Assembly: GCF_023015905.1 (NCBI RefSeq)
Contig: NZ_JALKBD010000007.1
Location: forward strand, 1-64,000
Length of the DNA: 64,000 bases
From: Arenibacter sp. F20364
GTDB taxonomy: Bacteria; Bacteroidota; Bacteroidia; Flavobacteriales; Flavobacteriaceae
Direction of reading: 5' to 3'
Shown: piece after piece, positions 38,010 to 47,731 of the stretch
Layout: the number at the start of each line of letters is the position of its first letter
How positions within the stretch are numbered: position 1 is the stretch's first letter
Notes under the pieces: model-generated
Told to the model about the DNA's origin: nothing
The model's database searches: none
What the model saw: the letters and a program-made list of their open reading frames with translations, nothing else
Position numbers and translations under genes: made by a program

Positions 38010-39038
38010 ATGAAAAAATCATATCTATTTACCTTGTCGTTGAGCTTTTGCATAACCCTCTTTCTTAGTGGTTGTGGGGAAAAGAAAAAAAACGCCGATG
38101 AAGCCCTAAACAATGGCTCTACGGAACTAGAAACAACCTTAGAGGCCAAAAATTGGGCAGAAAAATTGGGATGGCCTGCCGGAAAAAAGGTAATCATGTT
38201 ACATGCAGATGACATTGGGATGTGTCCGGAGGCCAACATCGCTGCCAAGGAACAATTGACCAAGGGAGAAATACAATCCGCTGCCGTGATGATACCCTGT
38301 CCCAATGCGGAAGAATTCATTATTTGGGCCAAGGAAAATCCTGCTATGGATGTAGGCTTGCACCTTACCCTCACCAGCGAATGGAAAAAACATCGTTGGG
38401 GCCCAATTACCCCGGATAACGAAGTCCCTGGATTGCTGGACCCGGAAGACAAACTATGGAGAAGTGTACCGGAAGTTGTACAACATGCCTCAGCCGAGGA
38501 AGTGGAAAAAGAAATACGCGCACAAATTGAACAATCTTTAGCTTGGGGCTATAAACCAGACCACATAGACACCCATATGGGCACCTTGTTCGGTGATCCC
38601 AGTTATGTAAAGGTTTATATGAAGGTAGCCCAAGAATATGGCATTCCTGCAAATATTATTGACATATCCGTACCAGAGGTTTTGGCCGAATTTAGGAAAC
38701 AGGGGTATCCTATGGATGATTCGGTAGTGAAAATGTCCGCCGAATACACCTTGCCCAAATTAGACTTTTTTTCCAGTGCACCCAAGGCGGATTCCTATGA
38801 AGAAAAAGTGGAAGTATTTAAAACATTGATTAATTCGCTACCCCCTGGTCTTACTGAAATCATTTTTCACCCATCCGTAGAAACAGACAACCTAAGGGGC
38901 ATTACGGGATCATGGCAACAAAGGGTCTGGGAATCACAGATTTTTGCCGATCCAGATCTAGTCAATTTCTTCAAGGAGGAGGGAATAATTTTCACCAATT
39001 GGAAAGAAATAATGACTAGGTTCAATGCCATGAAATAA
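38010..39038 (+). CDS. ChbG/YdjC-like deacetylase lipoprotein
   Basis: 342 residues. Lipoprotein signal FLSGC (Cys22). YdjC/ChbG fold motifs: IMLHADDIGMCPEAN (metal Asp), DVGLHLTLTSEW (metal His) and DHIDTHMGTLF. ChbG removes one acetyl group from N,N'-diacetylchitobiose-type sugars. This exported version probably deacetylates a glycan in the periplasm, in keeping with the nearby hydrolases. It ends the first plus-strand run, and repeat copy 3 starts 62 bases later. Confidence 0.85.
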   Translation: MKKSYLFTLSLSFCITLFLSGCGEKKKNADEALNNGSTELETTLEAKNWAEKLGWPAGKKVIMLHADDIGMCPEANIAAKEQLTKGEIQSAAVMIPCPNAEEFIIWAKENPAMDVGLHLTLTSEWKKHRWGPITPDNEVPGLLDPEDKLWRSVPEVVQHASAEEVEKEIRAQIEQSLAWGYKPDHIDTHMGTLFGDPSYVKVYMKVAQEYGIPANIIDISVPEVLAEFRKQGYPMDDSVVKMSAEYTLPKLDFFSSAPKADSYEEKVEVFKTLINSLPPGLTEIIFHPSVETDNLRGITGSWQQRVWESQIFADPDLVNFFKEEGIIFTNWKEIMTRFNAMK

Positions 39039-39100
39039 AAGGAGTTTTCAATCAAAATATACTCCGTCTCGTGATGTAAAGGCGGTCACGGCTAAATAAA

Positions 39101-39258
39101 AGGTATTAAACCTCAGGGCAAGCCCTGAACCCAATAATAGGAATCGACCCAAGGGTCGAGGTATTGAACCTAGATCCCGCCGAAAAAGGCGGGATTAGTT
39201 CAACTTACAATTTTCAGTGCGTCTTACTGACTTCTCAAAATTGACTTTCACTAATAAA
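39101..39258 (+). mobile_element. Hairpin repeat, copy 3 (best-preserved)
   Basis: 158 bp. AATAAA stands immediately left (39095-39100) and forms the right end (39253-39258). All three stems are perfect: CAGGG/CCCTG and TCGACC/GGTCGA, each with a CAAG loop, and ATCCCGCC/GGCGGGAT around GAAAAA. Two AGGTATT-AACCT boxes precede hairpins 1 and 3. It lies between the convergent ChbG-like and FadL-type genes and could also terminate both transcripts. The rest of the 39039-39323 gap shows no feature. Confidence 0.8.
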
Positions 39259-39323
39259 ATAAGTGCTAAATACCTCCTACCATGTCACATTGAAAATTGT
39301 TTTGGCCCTTTTACATCTTGTGA

Positions 39324-40712
39324 CTATCGGCCCAAAATGTAGCTAAACCCTACTATCACAAGGTCGGTGGTCATATCATACGCCACTTCACTACCCGGGA
39401 TAGCTCCCGTAGGATTGGTATCCGCATTCCACGGACCGCCAGCGCTATCTGGTGTCGGATTTGACAAGGGGCCACTAGTGGAACCACTGCTAGTTCCGTG
39501 GTGATAGGCAACATCTAGGCTAAAGCGTGTATTGAGCTTGTAGCTAAACCCAAACTGAAACGCATTTTTAATAACTGCCGTGGCGGGAGAGGACATAAAA
39601 ACAAATTCTTCCTGAATAGGATTTTCACTATAGGTATATCCAATCCGTAAAGGCAAATTTTGGATGCCTTTATATTGAAGCCCCGTTGAGACCACAGAGA
39701 TACCTTGCCACCCAAACCCCTGTACAGCACCGGTAGGAAACCCAGCGAAATCCCCACTTTCCGCCAATTGCCAGCCCGATTTACTGAATCCATCAGTATT
39801 TTCATAGTCTATAAAACGGTAATCCAAGGCATAATCGAAATCCCCCATAGAATAACCTAGACCCACGGAGTAGATGGCGGGGTAATCCATATTGAAATCC
39901 ACACTTGGGGCCTCACTGCCATCCAAATAAGTATTATTAAAACTAAAATCACTGAAAATCTGTTTGGATTTATAGGAAGCACCTATCTTTAATCCGCTTC
40001 CCGAGTCGTAAAAAAGTCCAACCTGGGCTCCTATTCCAAAAGCCGTAGCCTTATCACTGTTGGGATAACCTAGAGTCTGACTAGGTGCTGCCAATGGATT
40101 GGGCCCAATTTCCAAGGTAGCATAATTAAAATTCGGTTGTATCCCCAAGGAAATCTTTTCCGTTAACTGATAGGAATAGGCAAAACTAAGCTGCAAAAGG
40201 GCGTAATCCGATTCTATATGTCCAAAGCCACCTGAACTCTGCGGCATGGTTATGGGATTGTTTTGACTTTCAGGGAAAGTAACCCCGAAACCAGAGACCC
40301 CGAAGGCCGAAATTCCAAAGGTATGTTTACTTTCATCATTTCCCCAGACATAAGCCAGGGCCGGGAGTACGGATACTCCCCTATCATCACCCGTTGTCCC
40401 GCTAAAAGGCCCGTTTTGGGTTGGCACAGTCGATGAAATTGAAGGATCTGAAAAAAACAAGCCGGCATTAAAGGACAGTATCTGTCCGTCAAAAGTAGAC
40501 AGCGAGGCGGGATTCCACAATAACGCTCCGTTAATATCTAGAGGCTGAGCCGTTGCAGCCCCGCCCATCGACATGTTTACACTTCCTACCCCCTGAAGTA
40601 CATGGCCTACCTGTGCTTTTGTAGCTGTACTCAACATCAGTAAAAATAATACAAGAAAAAATACTCTGCTTTTCGCATTTGTCCTCATCAGGTCCTTGAT
40701 TAATATGTCCAT
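39324..40712 (-). CDS. FadL/OmpP1-type outer membrane protein
   Basis: 462 residues. Signal peptide ends TATKAQ. FadL family marks: VGHVLQGVGSVNMSMGGAATAQPLDINGALLWNPA near the N-terminus (NPA box region), then an alternating beta barrel of about 14 strands ending in YILGR. FadL proteins pass hydrophobic molecules such as fatty acids across the outer membrane. The site between two lipid- or ester-hydrolase runs suggests uptake of acyl products, by inference. An ATG eight codons in (40688) is another possible start. Confidence 0.88.
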   Translation of the reverse strand: MDILIKDLMRTNAKSRVFFLVLFLLMLSTATKAQVGHVLQGVGSVNMSMGGAATAQPLDINGALLWNPASLSTFDGQILSFNAGLFFSDPSISSTVPTQNGPFSGTTGDDRGVSVLPALAYVWGNDESKHTFGISAFGVSGFGVTFPESQNNPITMPQSSGGFGHIESDYALLQLSFAYSYQLTEKISLGIQPNFNYATLEIGPNPLAAPSQTLGYPNSDKATAFGIGAQVGLFYDSGSGLKIGASYKSKQIFSDFSFNNTYLDGSEAPSVDFNMDYPAIYSVGLGYSMGDFDYALDYRFIDYENTDGFSKSGWQLAESGDFAGFPTGAVQGFGWQGISVVSTGLQYKGIQNLPLRIGYTYSENPIQEEFVFMSSPATAVIKNAFQFGFSYKLNTRFSLDVAYHHGTSSGSTSGPLSNPTPDSAGGPWNADTNPTGAIPGSEVAYDMTTDLVIVGFSYILGR

Positions 40713-41088
40713 AAATGGTTATAATTTATAAATTTCGCGCCTAGCATAATTTTAGACTATTCAAATGAGGCGCAAAAATACATAAATAAAATCTATAGAT
40801 TTAATAGGATAAGAAAAATTTAAGAAGTAAAATACAAAAGGACACTCCATTCATTGACCACTGGGGTACCATAAATAATACCGAGACAAAGAGGCTTATA
40901 TATATTTCGATCGGGACTTTGAATATTCCAGCCCATTTAACATAAAAAGTAACAGATGTCCGATTTTTGGTAAATTATAATGCAAATCCAATAAAATATA
41001 ATAAGCAAAATAATTTTTAAAAAGTTTTATTTGTGTATACCCCTGATTATGAAAAAATAATAGTGATTTACTTTAAAACCTATTCATC
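40713..41088. other. 376-base divergent gap, no gene
   Basis: AT-rich spacer between the FadL-type gene on minus and the BASS transporter on plus. On minus TATTTTTG at 40773-40780 fits a -7 box about 60 bases before the FadL ATG. I see no ORF, repeat or strong hairpin. Confidence 0.5.
40773..40780 (-). promoter_or_regulatory. Candidate -7 promoter box of the FadL-type gene
   Basis: TATTTTTG on minus fits TAnnTTTG, 61 bases before the FadL-type start at 40712. The -33 partner is not evident. Confidence 0.35.
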
Positions 41089-41979
41089 ATGAATTCTACC
41101 TCTGGAATTATCCTTGCCATTTCTTTGATCATAATTATGTTCGGGATGGGCCTATCATTGACCCTTTCCGATTTTAAGAGGGTGGTAACCTATCCTAAGG
41201 CCATGATCATAGGTCTTGTCTGCCAAATGCTGTTGTTACCAATGATAGGATATTTTATTGCCGTTTCCCTAAGTTTGTCCCCGACGACTGCCATAGGCAT
41301 TATGTTATTGTCAGCTTGCCCTGGAGGGCCAACATCCAACATGCTAACCTATATGGCCAAAGGCGATTTGGCACTATCCGTTTCCCTGACTGCCGTATCC
41401 AGTATTATTTCTATTTTGACCATTCCTTTTATTATTCAATTTGCGTTAAAAGAATTTTCCAATGAGACAATGGCCATTACGGTCGATGCCATAACAATGG
41501 TGAAACAACTAATGGTAATCGTAATCATTCCCGTAGGAATTGGCATGCTCATAAAAAGTAAATTCGAAACCTTTGCCAACAAGATGGAAAAGCCTGTAAA
41601 AATAGCTTCTGCCATAATATTTGTTTTAGTAATTATTGGTGTGACCATTAGCGTAAAGGATGTTTTTATGAGCTATCTAAGCGAAGCTGGCCTACCGGCC
41701 ATTCTGCTAAATGTGAGTACCATGACCATAGGGTTTTTGATGGCAGTAGTTTTCAAATTAACCAGGCCACAGGCCATAAGCATATCTATAGAAACGGGGA
41801 TCCAAAATGGAACCTTGGCAATTACCTTGGCAACAATTGCCTTGAACAATGCCGAATACTCTATAGTTCCTGCTATTTATGGCTTGTTAATGTTTATAAC
41901 GGCTACAGTAATTATTTTTATCCGTAAACCACTTGGCGTGAAAGATGGATTAAGCCTGGAAAAAGACCCGGCCAATTAA
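41089..41979 (+). CDS. Bile acid:sodium symporter (BASS) family transporter
   Basis: 296 residues, nine to ten TM helices. BASS motifs: FGMGLSLTLSDFKRV, LLSACPGGPTSNMLTYMAKGD (Na+ site crossover), and ETGIQNGTLAITLATIAL near the second crossover. The family moves organic anions such as bile acids, pantoate, pyruvate or sterol sulfates with Na+, which the NQR pump supplies. It opens the second plus-strand run of eight genes, so it probably brings in an organic acid or amphiphile freed by those hydrolases. Confidence 0.9.
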   Translation: MNSTSGIILAISLIIIMFGMGLSLTLSDFKRVVTYPKAMIIGLVCQMLLLPMIGYFIAVSLSLSPTTAIGIMLLSACPGGPTSNMLTYMAKGDLALSVSLTAVSSIISILTIPFIIQFALKEFSNETMAITVDAITMVKQLMVIVIIPVGIGMLIKSKFETFANKMEKPVKIASAIIFVLVIIGVTISVKDVFMSYLSEAGLPAILLNVSTMTIGFLMAVVFKLTRPQAISISIETGIQNGTLAITLATIALNNAEYSIVPAIYGLLMFITATVIIFIRKPLGVKDGLSLEKDPAN

Positions 41980-41995
41980 TCCTTACAAACATAAG

Positions 41996-42346
41996 ATGGG
42001 AAAAAATCGATTTATTGTTACCCTTATTATATTCATCTTTTTTGTCACTTCCTTTCTATCCAATATTTTGGACCCCCCGATCCCGGATTTCAGGGCTAAT
42101 TTGAATAAGTTCATTGTTTTTACTTATGTCATGTGCTCCGTCATTATTTCGTTGTCCTTAAACCTTGCGAAAGATAACCACTGTGCCCTCTCAGATGTAT
42201 CATTTTCAAGGATTTTAGAAGGAGCCAAAGATCCACTTATTATAGGTTTCATTTTTAAGATCGGATTTTGGGTCACCCCCTTCGTCAACAATAAAACAAT
42301 GAAACTTAAAGACTTTTTCGGCAATAATAAAATATCCAAACCTTAA
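41996..42346 (+). CDS. Small membrane protein, unknown
   Basis: 116 residues. Hydrophobic segments near residues 7-25 and 38-56, and a weaker one near 78-95. No Cys motif or known domain; the tail is basic (MKLKDFFGNNKISK). It lies 16 bases after the BASS gene and 12 bases before the first esterase, with the same direction, so it is part of the operon. It might be an accessory subunit of the transporter. I do not recognise the family. Confidence 0.6.
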   Translation: MGKNRFIVTLIIFIFFVTSFLSNILDPPIPDFRANLNKFIVFTYVMCSVIISLSLNLAKDNHCALSDVSFSRILEGAKDPLIIGFIFKIGFWVTPFVNNKTMKLKDFFGNNKISKP

Positions 42347-42358
42347 GCTTACCAAATT

Positions 42359-43312
42359 ATGGTCAATAAAATAGTACTTACTTTTTGGATGATTTTATTA
42401 TTTGTTGGCTGCAAAACCAATGATTATGACCCTTCGCAACCGCCCGAAGGGTTTGCTAACAACACTACCCTTAAAATAGCCTATACCCTAGGCGCTATTG
42501 AGCCCACCATTACCAATGTAGAAGTACCTGAGAGTATAAAAGAACATAAGGATTTGATTTATAAATCCATTGACTCAACCACATTAAAGCTCGATATTTA
42601 TCATCTATACGATTTAAAAAAAGATGCCCCCCTAATTGTTTTTATACATGGTGGTGCTTGGGAAAAAGGAAAGAAAAGCAATGTGTTGCACTATTTGGTC
42701 AGCTATGCCCAAAAGGGATATGTAACAGCAACCATACAATACAGATTAAGCGGCGTGGCAAAGTACCCTGCCCAACTCCTAGATGTAGAAGACGCGGTAA
42801 AATGGCTGAAATTCCACGCAAAGGATTATAACATAAATGCACAAAAGGTAGCCCTGGCCGGTGGTTCCGCAGGGGGACATTTGGCCATGCAATACGCCTA
42901 TTCCCATTCTTACAACAAAGTGGACAGCAATGGTATACCCACCAATGTTCAGGCCGTAATAAATATCTACGGTCCTTCAGATTTAACAACCGAGATTGCA
43001 AAAAAGGAAGAACGGGTACATCGCTTAATTGGAAAAAAATATGAAGAAGTCCCTGAAATGTACAGAAAAGCTTCCCCCATTCTATTTGTAAATAAAAACT
43101 CCCCTCCTACTATTTCCTTTCACGGTACTTTGGATGAACTGGTCCCCTACAGACAGTCCAAAAAACTACATGAAACCTTAAAGACATATGGAGTGCCCAA
43201 TTACTATCACGAATTAAAGGGTTGGCCCCATTCCATGGACCTTTCCGCAAAGGTATTCTCCTATATTCAATATCACACGGATATATTTCTGGAAAAACAT
43301 TTAAAAGCATGA
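42359..43312 (+). CDS. Esterase/lipase lipoprotein, tandem paralog A
   Basis: 317 residues, lipoprotein (FVGCKTNDY). BD-FAE/HSL-like alpha/beta hydrolase: VFIHGGAWEKG (oxyanion), ALAGGSAGGHLAMQ (GxSxG nucleophile), GTLDELVP (Asp) and GWPHSMD (His). Likely removes acetyl or other acyl groups from glycans. Its stop overlaps the start of a clear paralog (TGA within ATGA). Residue identity to paralog B looks above half by eye across the whole length. Confidence 0.88.
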   Translation: MVNKIVLTFWMILLFVGCKTNDYDPSQPPEGFANNTTLKIAYTLGAIEPTITNVEVPESIKEHKDLIYKSIDSTTLKLDIYHLYDLKKDAPLIVFIHGGAWEKGKKSNVLHYLVSYAQKGYVTATIQYRLSGVAKYPAQLLDVEDAVKWLKFHAKDYNINAQKVALAGGSAGGHLAMQYAYSHSYNKVDSNGIPTNVQAVINIYGPSDLTTEIAKKEERVHRLIGKKYEEVPEMYRKASPILFVNKNSPPTISFHGTLDELVPYRQSKKLHETLKTYGVPNYYHELKGWPHSMDLSAKVFSYIQYHTDIFLEKHLKA

Positions 43313-44265
43313 TAAAAAACATATTCATTCCCTTATTTACACTAGCCTTGTTACTAGGCTGCAAAGCTAAGCAGTACGATGTATCCGAACCTCCAAAGGG
43401 ATACTCCAATAATACCACTTTAAAGATAGCCTACGCTACTGGGGCTTTAAAGTTAATTGAAATGGATTTCCCTATTCCAGATGACATAAAGGAATACAAG
43501 GATATAGTCTATAAAACAATGGACTCCATCCAACTTAAATTGGACATATATCATGCAAAGGATATTAAAGAAAATGCCCCCTTGATAATTTTCATCCATG
43601 GTGGTGCATGGAAAAAAGGGAACAAACATGATTATTTGGTGTATTTAAGCAGTTATGCAAAAAAAGGTTACGTCACGGCTACCATTCAATATAGATTAAC
43701 GGATGTTGCAAAATATCCCGCCCAGCTGCATGATGTGGAAGACGCCGTAAGATGGCTTAAACTCAATGCGACCGATTATCATATAGATGCCAGTAAAGTA
43801 GCGCTGGTAGGGGGATCGGCAGGCGGCCATTTAGCAATGATGAATGCCTACTCCAATACCCCTGATGATGTGGATACCAAAGGAATTTCTGCAAATGTAC
43901 AGGCCCTCGTAAATTTTTATGGCCCCTCCAACCTTACCGATGAAACGGCCATAAATGCATCCTCGGTTCAATATCTGATAGGTAAATCCTATGAAGAGGC
44001 TCCAGAAATGTATAAAAAGGCCTCCCCCTTGTTTCTAATCTCCAAAGACGTGCCCCCGACCCTTACATTCCAAGGCACTTTGGACGAGTTGGTTCCCTAT
44101 GAACAATCGGACATTTTACATGCTACCCTACAAAAGGCCGGTGCCATTTCGTATTATCACAAACTAAAAGGGTGGCCGCATACCATGGATGCCTCGGTAA
44201 AAGTCAATGCCTATTGCCAATATCACATGGACCGATTTTTTGAAAAATACATCCCATTAAACTAA
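43309..44265 (+). CDS. Esterase/lipase lipoprotein, tandem paralog B
   Basis: 318 residues from ATG 43309, overlapping the previous stop by 4 bases. A longer in-frame start at 43222 exists but would lie inside the upstream gene and spoil the lipoprotein signal (LLLGCKAKQY), so I reject it. Motifs: FIHGGAWKKG, LVGGSAGGHLAM, GTLDELVP and GWPHTMD, matching paralog A. The pair arose by local duplication and may act on different acyl positions. Followed 17 bases later by GH92. Confidence 0.88.
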   Translation: MIKNIFIPLFTLALLLGCKAKQYDVSEPPKGYSNNTTLKIAYATGALKLIEMDFPIPDDIKEYKDIVYKTMDSIQLKLDIYHAKDIKENAPLIIFIHGGAWKKGNKHDYLVYLSSYAKKGYVTATIQYRLTDVAKYPAQLHDVEDAVRWLKLNATDYHIDASKVALVGGSAGGHLAMMNAYSNTPDDVDTKGISANVQALVNFYGPSNLTDETAINASSVQYLIGKSYEEAPEMYKKASPLFLISKDVPPTLTFQGTLDELVPYEQSDILHATLQKAGAISYYHKLKGWPHTMDASVKVNAYCQYHMDRFFEKYIPLN

Positions 44266-44281
44266 AATATTAGGAATCCCA

Positions 44282-46648
44282 ATGAAGTTGCTTCAAAGAA
44301 TAGCGAAAATCACAGCCTATGCCATTGGAATGGTCATAGGCCTAGTGCTTCTTGCTATTTTTACAGCCAGCTATAAATACAATAATATTGTAAAGGCAAC
44401 TCCAAAAAATCAAACAGAAAACTTAAGCCCGGGAGAATTGGGCAAATATGTAAATACCTTTATAGGTACCGGAGGCTTTCCGTATTGGGTATGTGGATTT
44501 AACTTTCCGGGCGCTACAGTTCCCTTTGGAATGGTCCGCCTAAGTCCTGAAACCATGTCTTTCTACAATAACACCAAAGATTTTAGCACTTCTGGGTATT
44601 ACTATGGGGACAACAAAATATTAGGCTTTAGCCATACCCGATTGGCTGGTACAGGTGCAACCGATGGAGGTCATTTTTTGTTTACCCCAACAACTACCCC
44701 CACTGATAAAATTGATTTCAATTTGGATTATGCCCATAAATTTTCGCATGCCAATGAAACTGCTTTTCCAGGGTATTACCGCGTACAATTAAAGAAAGAG
44801 CAAATTATTTCTGAACTTACAGCAACAGAAAGAACGGGGCTACATAGATATACCTTTCCCAAAGATGGCCATAAAAACATACTCATTCATATCACCAATA
44901 CTACAGGTAACCACAAAGCACAGGATGGTGTAATCAAAATACTTCCCAAAAAAAATGAACTGGAAGGATCCGTTAAAACCTTCGGTAGCTTTGCAGGTCG
45001 TTTTGGGGGAATAAAAGTATACTTCGTAGCTAAATTCGATCATCCATTTTCCGACTATGGCATTTGGGACGGACATAAATTTAGTGCGAATACAATCTCC
45101 AAAGAAAGCGATAGTCTGAAGGTATTTTTAGGGTTCTCTAAAGAAAACATAACGGTCAAGGTAGGGATTTCCCATATAAGTATTGAAAATGCTCGTTTAA
45201 ACCTAGAGACCGAAGATGGCGATCTAAATTTTGGGGATATACTCCAAATTGCCAAAGACAAATGGGAAAGCAAACTTAAATTAATTGAGATTGAAGGCGG
45301 TTCTGCTGAGGAAAGAAATGTTTTTTACAGCGCTCTATATCGAAGTTTTCAAATGCCTACTACCTTCAATGATGTTAATGGCGAATATATGGGATTCGAC
45401 AAGAAAGTGCATCTGGCAACCGACTTCACTTACTATACAGATCTTTCCTTGTGGGACACTTTCCGTACGGTACATCCACTATTCAATCTAATAGCAAAGG
45501 ACGAACAAAGGGACATGCTGGTCTCACTAGTGGAAATGGCCAAACAAGGAGGTAGTTTACCGCGTTGGCCATCAGGATACGGATATAGCAATTCTATGCT
45601 GGGATCTCCTGCCGACATGGTCATTGCCGAATCCTATCTTAAAGGTATCCGCAATTTTGATGTGGAACTTGCCTATAAAAAAATGAGACAAGTGGCCCTG
45701 GAGCCGATACCCAAAGACAGTTCCGCTGCGGGCCGGGAAGAAATAAACGGTTACCTTACCTACGGATATTGTCCCACAGAATTTGGGGATGAAGCGGTAA
45801 GCAAGACCTTGGAGTACGCCTGGGCCGATCATTCCATAAGCCTATTGGCCAATGAACTGCAATTGCCCGATGACCAAAAGTTATTTCAAAAACATTCCAA
45901 ATTCTATAAAAATGTTTGGAATCCTGATACCCAATATTTTCAACCCAGACATAAGGATGGGCGATTTGTAGAAAAATTTAAGCCTTTGCAACTTACCTAT
46001 ACAGATTGGGACGATGAGTTTACCAAGGATTATACCGAAGGCAGCGCCCTTCAATGGCGGTGGGCAGTACCTTTTGATGCGGATGGACTTGTATCACTTT
46101 TTAAAAACAAAGATTATTTTGTGAGCCAACTGAACAACTTTTTTGCCAAAGCAGACCCAAAAAAGGCTACCTGGAGCCCAGGCTCCTACTACTGGCATGG
46201 AAACGAACCGGATATTCATGCCGCCTATTTATTCAACGCGGTTCAAAGACCGGACCTGACCCAAAAATGGGTGCGTTGGATCTTGGATAATAAATACGAT
46301 AATTCCTATGTAGGTATAGACGGTAACGACGATGCTGGCACACTATCTGCGTGGTATATTTTTAGCTCCCTTGGATTCTACCCTATTGCGGGAACGGACA
46401 TATATCAGCTGGGAGCACCACTGTTCAAAAGTGCAACCCTTAATATAGGCGAGGACCAATTGGTGATAAAAACAGAAAACTATGCCCCAGAGCATATCTA
46501 CGTGAAAAAGATACTGCTCAACAACAGGAGCTTGAACCGCACTTGGATACAGCATAAAGAAATTGCCAATGGGGGTGAAATAATTTTTATAATGGCTAAA
46601 GAGCCGCAAGAAAAAATCAATGAACAATCATCTAAACTGAGCTTATGA
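44282..46648 (+). CDS. GH92 family alpha-mannosidase
   Basis: 788 residues, usual length. N-terminal TM anchor (residues 10-30). GH92 marks: YVNTFIGTGG, NFPGATVPFGMVRLSP, LGFSHTRLAGTGATDGGHF, YTDLSLWDTFRT, WHGNEPDIHAAYLFN and GIDGNDDAGTLSAWYIF with the catalytic acid pair. GH92 enzymes are Ca-dependent inverting exo-alpha-mannosidases. It therefore points to a mannose-bearing substrate. Overlaps the next gene by 4 bases. Confidence 0.95.
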   Translation: MKLLQRIAKITAYAIGMVIGLVLLAIFTASYKYNNIVKATPKNQTENLSPGELGKYVNTFIGTGGFPYWVCGFNFPGATVPFGMVRLSPETMSFYNNTKDFSTSGYYYGDNKILGFSHTRLAGTGATDGGHFLFTPTTTPTDKIDFNLDYAHKFSHANETAFPGYYRVQLKKEQIISELTATERTGLHRYTFPKDGHKNILIHITNTTGNHKAQDGVIKILPKKNELEGSVKTFGSFAGRFGGIKVYFVAKFDHPFSDYGIWDGHKFSANTISKESDSLKVFLGFSKENITVKVGISHISIENARLNLETEDGDLNFGDILQIAKDKWESKLKLIEIEGGSAEERNVFYSALYRSFQMPTTFNDVNGEYMGFDKKVHLATDFTYYTDLSLWDTFRTVHPLFNLIAKDEQRDMLVSLVEMAKQGGSLPRWPSGYGYSNSMLGSPADMVIAESYLKGIRNFDVELAYKKMRQVALEPIPKDSSAAGREEINGYLTYGYCPTEFGDEAVSKTLEYAWADHSISLLANELQLPDDQKLFQKHSKFYKNVWNPDTQYFQPRHKDGRFVEKFKPLQLTYTDWDDEFTKDYTEGSALQWRWAVPFDADGLVSLFKNKDYFVSQLNNFFAKADPKKATWSPGSYYWHGNEPDIHAAYLFNAVQRPDLTQKWVRWILDNKYDNSYVGIDGNDDAGTLSAWYIFSSLGFYPIAGTDIYQLGAPLFKSATLNIGEDQLVIKTENYAPEHIYVKKILLNNRSLNRTWIQHKEIANGGEIIFIMAKEPQEKINEQSSKLSL

Positions 46649-47724
46649 GACTTTTATTTTTATTATGTACCTTGTTAGTAGTATCGTGTAAAGGAAAAAT
46701 GGATAAATTACCTGATGTGGTCGCATTAGATCATCCTGCCATATTGGAACAGGAGTTTATTTATGAAATGAAGGATGCGCTCACCCCTGAATGTCATGCT
46801 TCTACGGTTGAAGTCAGTAATGGTACCGTTGTAGCCTCTTGGTTTGGTGGTACCGAAGAAAAAAATGATGATGTAGGCATCTGGGTATCCCGAAAGACAG
46901 GTGGATCTTGGTCTACCCCCATAGAGGTAGTCAATGGCGTACAGGAAGATGGCAGCAGATACCCATGCTGGAACCCGGTATTGTTTAAACCTAAAGACCA
47001 GCCGCTAATTTTATTCTACAAGGTAGGACCAAATCCAACCGAATGGTGGGGACTTTATATGACCTCTACCGATGACGGAAAAACCTGGTCCGCACCAGTA
47101 CCACTTCCTGATGGAATTTTAGGACCTATAAAAAATCAGCCCATACAATTGGCCAGCGGAGAAATACTCTCTCCTTCAAGCACTGAAGATGATATCGAGG
47201 GATGGAAGATACACTTGGAACTTAGCACGGATAACGGCAAAACCTGGTCCAAAACCCAAGCCCTTAACGATGGCAAAGAACTAGGGGCCATTCAGCCCGT
47301 GGTCCTGAATTATGGAAATGGGAAATTACAGCTTTTGAGCAGAACCGAAAATGAGGTTATCGCAGAGAATTGGTCTAACGACTATGGAAGTACCTGGAGC
47401 AAAATGAAGGCTACAGCATTACCCAATCCAAACTCCGGCATTGACGGGGTATCCTTAAAGGATGGGCGACAATTACTGGTCTACAATCCTACCGGTAAAA
47501 ATTGGGGCGACAGGGTTCCTTTAAGCCTGGCCCTATCCAACGACGGTACTAATTGGAAACGCGTTTTGGACTTGGAGCCCTTAAGGGAAAATACCGATAA
47601 GGAAGGGGAAGAATATTCCTATCCTACGATGATACAAGCTCCCGATGGGAAAGTGCATATTGTATATACCTGGAACAGAAAAACAGTGAAGTATATCGTT
47701 TTGGATCCACAAAAACTTAATTAA
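46645..47724 (+). CDS. Asp-box (BNR) sialidase-fold lipoprotein
   Basis: 359 residues. Lipoprotein signal VVSCKGK. Six-bladed propeller with Asp boxes: STDDGKTWS, STDNGKTWS, SNDYGSTWS and SNDGTNWK. Start motif HASTVEVSNGTVVASWFGG matches a BNR_2 family often named exo-alpha-sialidase. I do not see the F/YRIP motif of true GH33 sialidases, so sialic acid specificity is doubtful; it could be another exo-glycosidase. Operon member between GH92 and ceramidase-like genes. Confidence 0.8.
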   Translation: MRLLFLLCTLLVVSCKGKMDKLPDVVALDHPAILEQEFIYEMKDALTPECHASTVEVSNGTVVASWFGGTEEKNDDVGIWVSRKTGGSWSTPIEVVNGVQEDGSRYPCWNPVLFKPKDQPLILFYKVGPNPTEWWGLYMTSTDDGKTWSAPVPLPDGILGPIKNQPIQLASGEILSPSSTEDDIEGWKIHLELSTDNGKTWSKTQALNDGKELGAIQPVVLNYGNGKLQLLSRTENEVIAENWSNDYGSTWSKMKATALPNPNSGIDGVSLKDGRQLLVYNPTGKNWGDRVPLSLALSNDGTNWKRVLDLEPLRENTDKEGEEYSYPTMIQAPDGKVHIVYTWNRKTVKYIVLDPQKLN

Positions 47725-47731
47725 AACAGTA

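Noticed and set aside
6362-39258. Transposase or insertion sequence near the repeats
   Set aside because: No transposase frame is present anywhere in the window; the repeats have no coding capacity and no terminal inverted repeats.
43222-43308. Longer N-terminus of the second esterase
   Set aside because: It would start inside the upstream esterase and bury the lipoprotein signal; ATG 43309 overlaps the upstream stop in the usual way.
23382-47724. Sialic acid catabolism (NanA-type lyase plus sialidase)
   Set aside because: No nanE, nanK, epimerase or sialic acid transporter is seen, and the Asp-box protein lacks the sialidase Arg motif.
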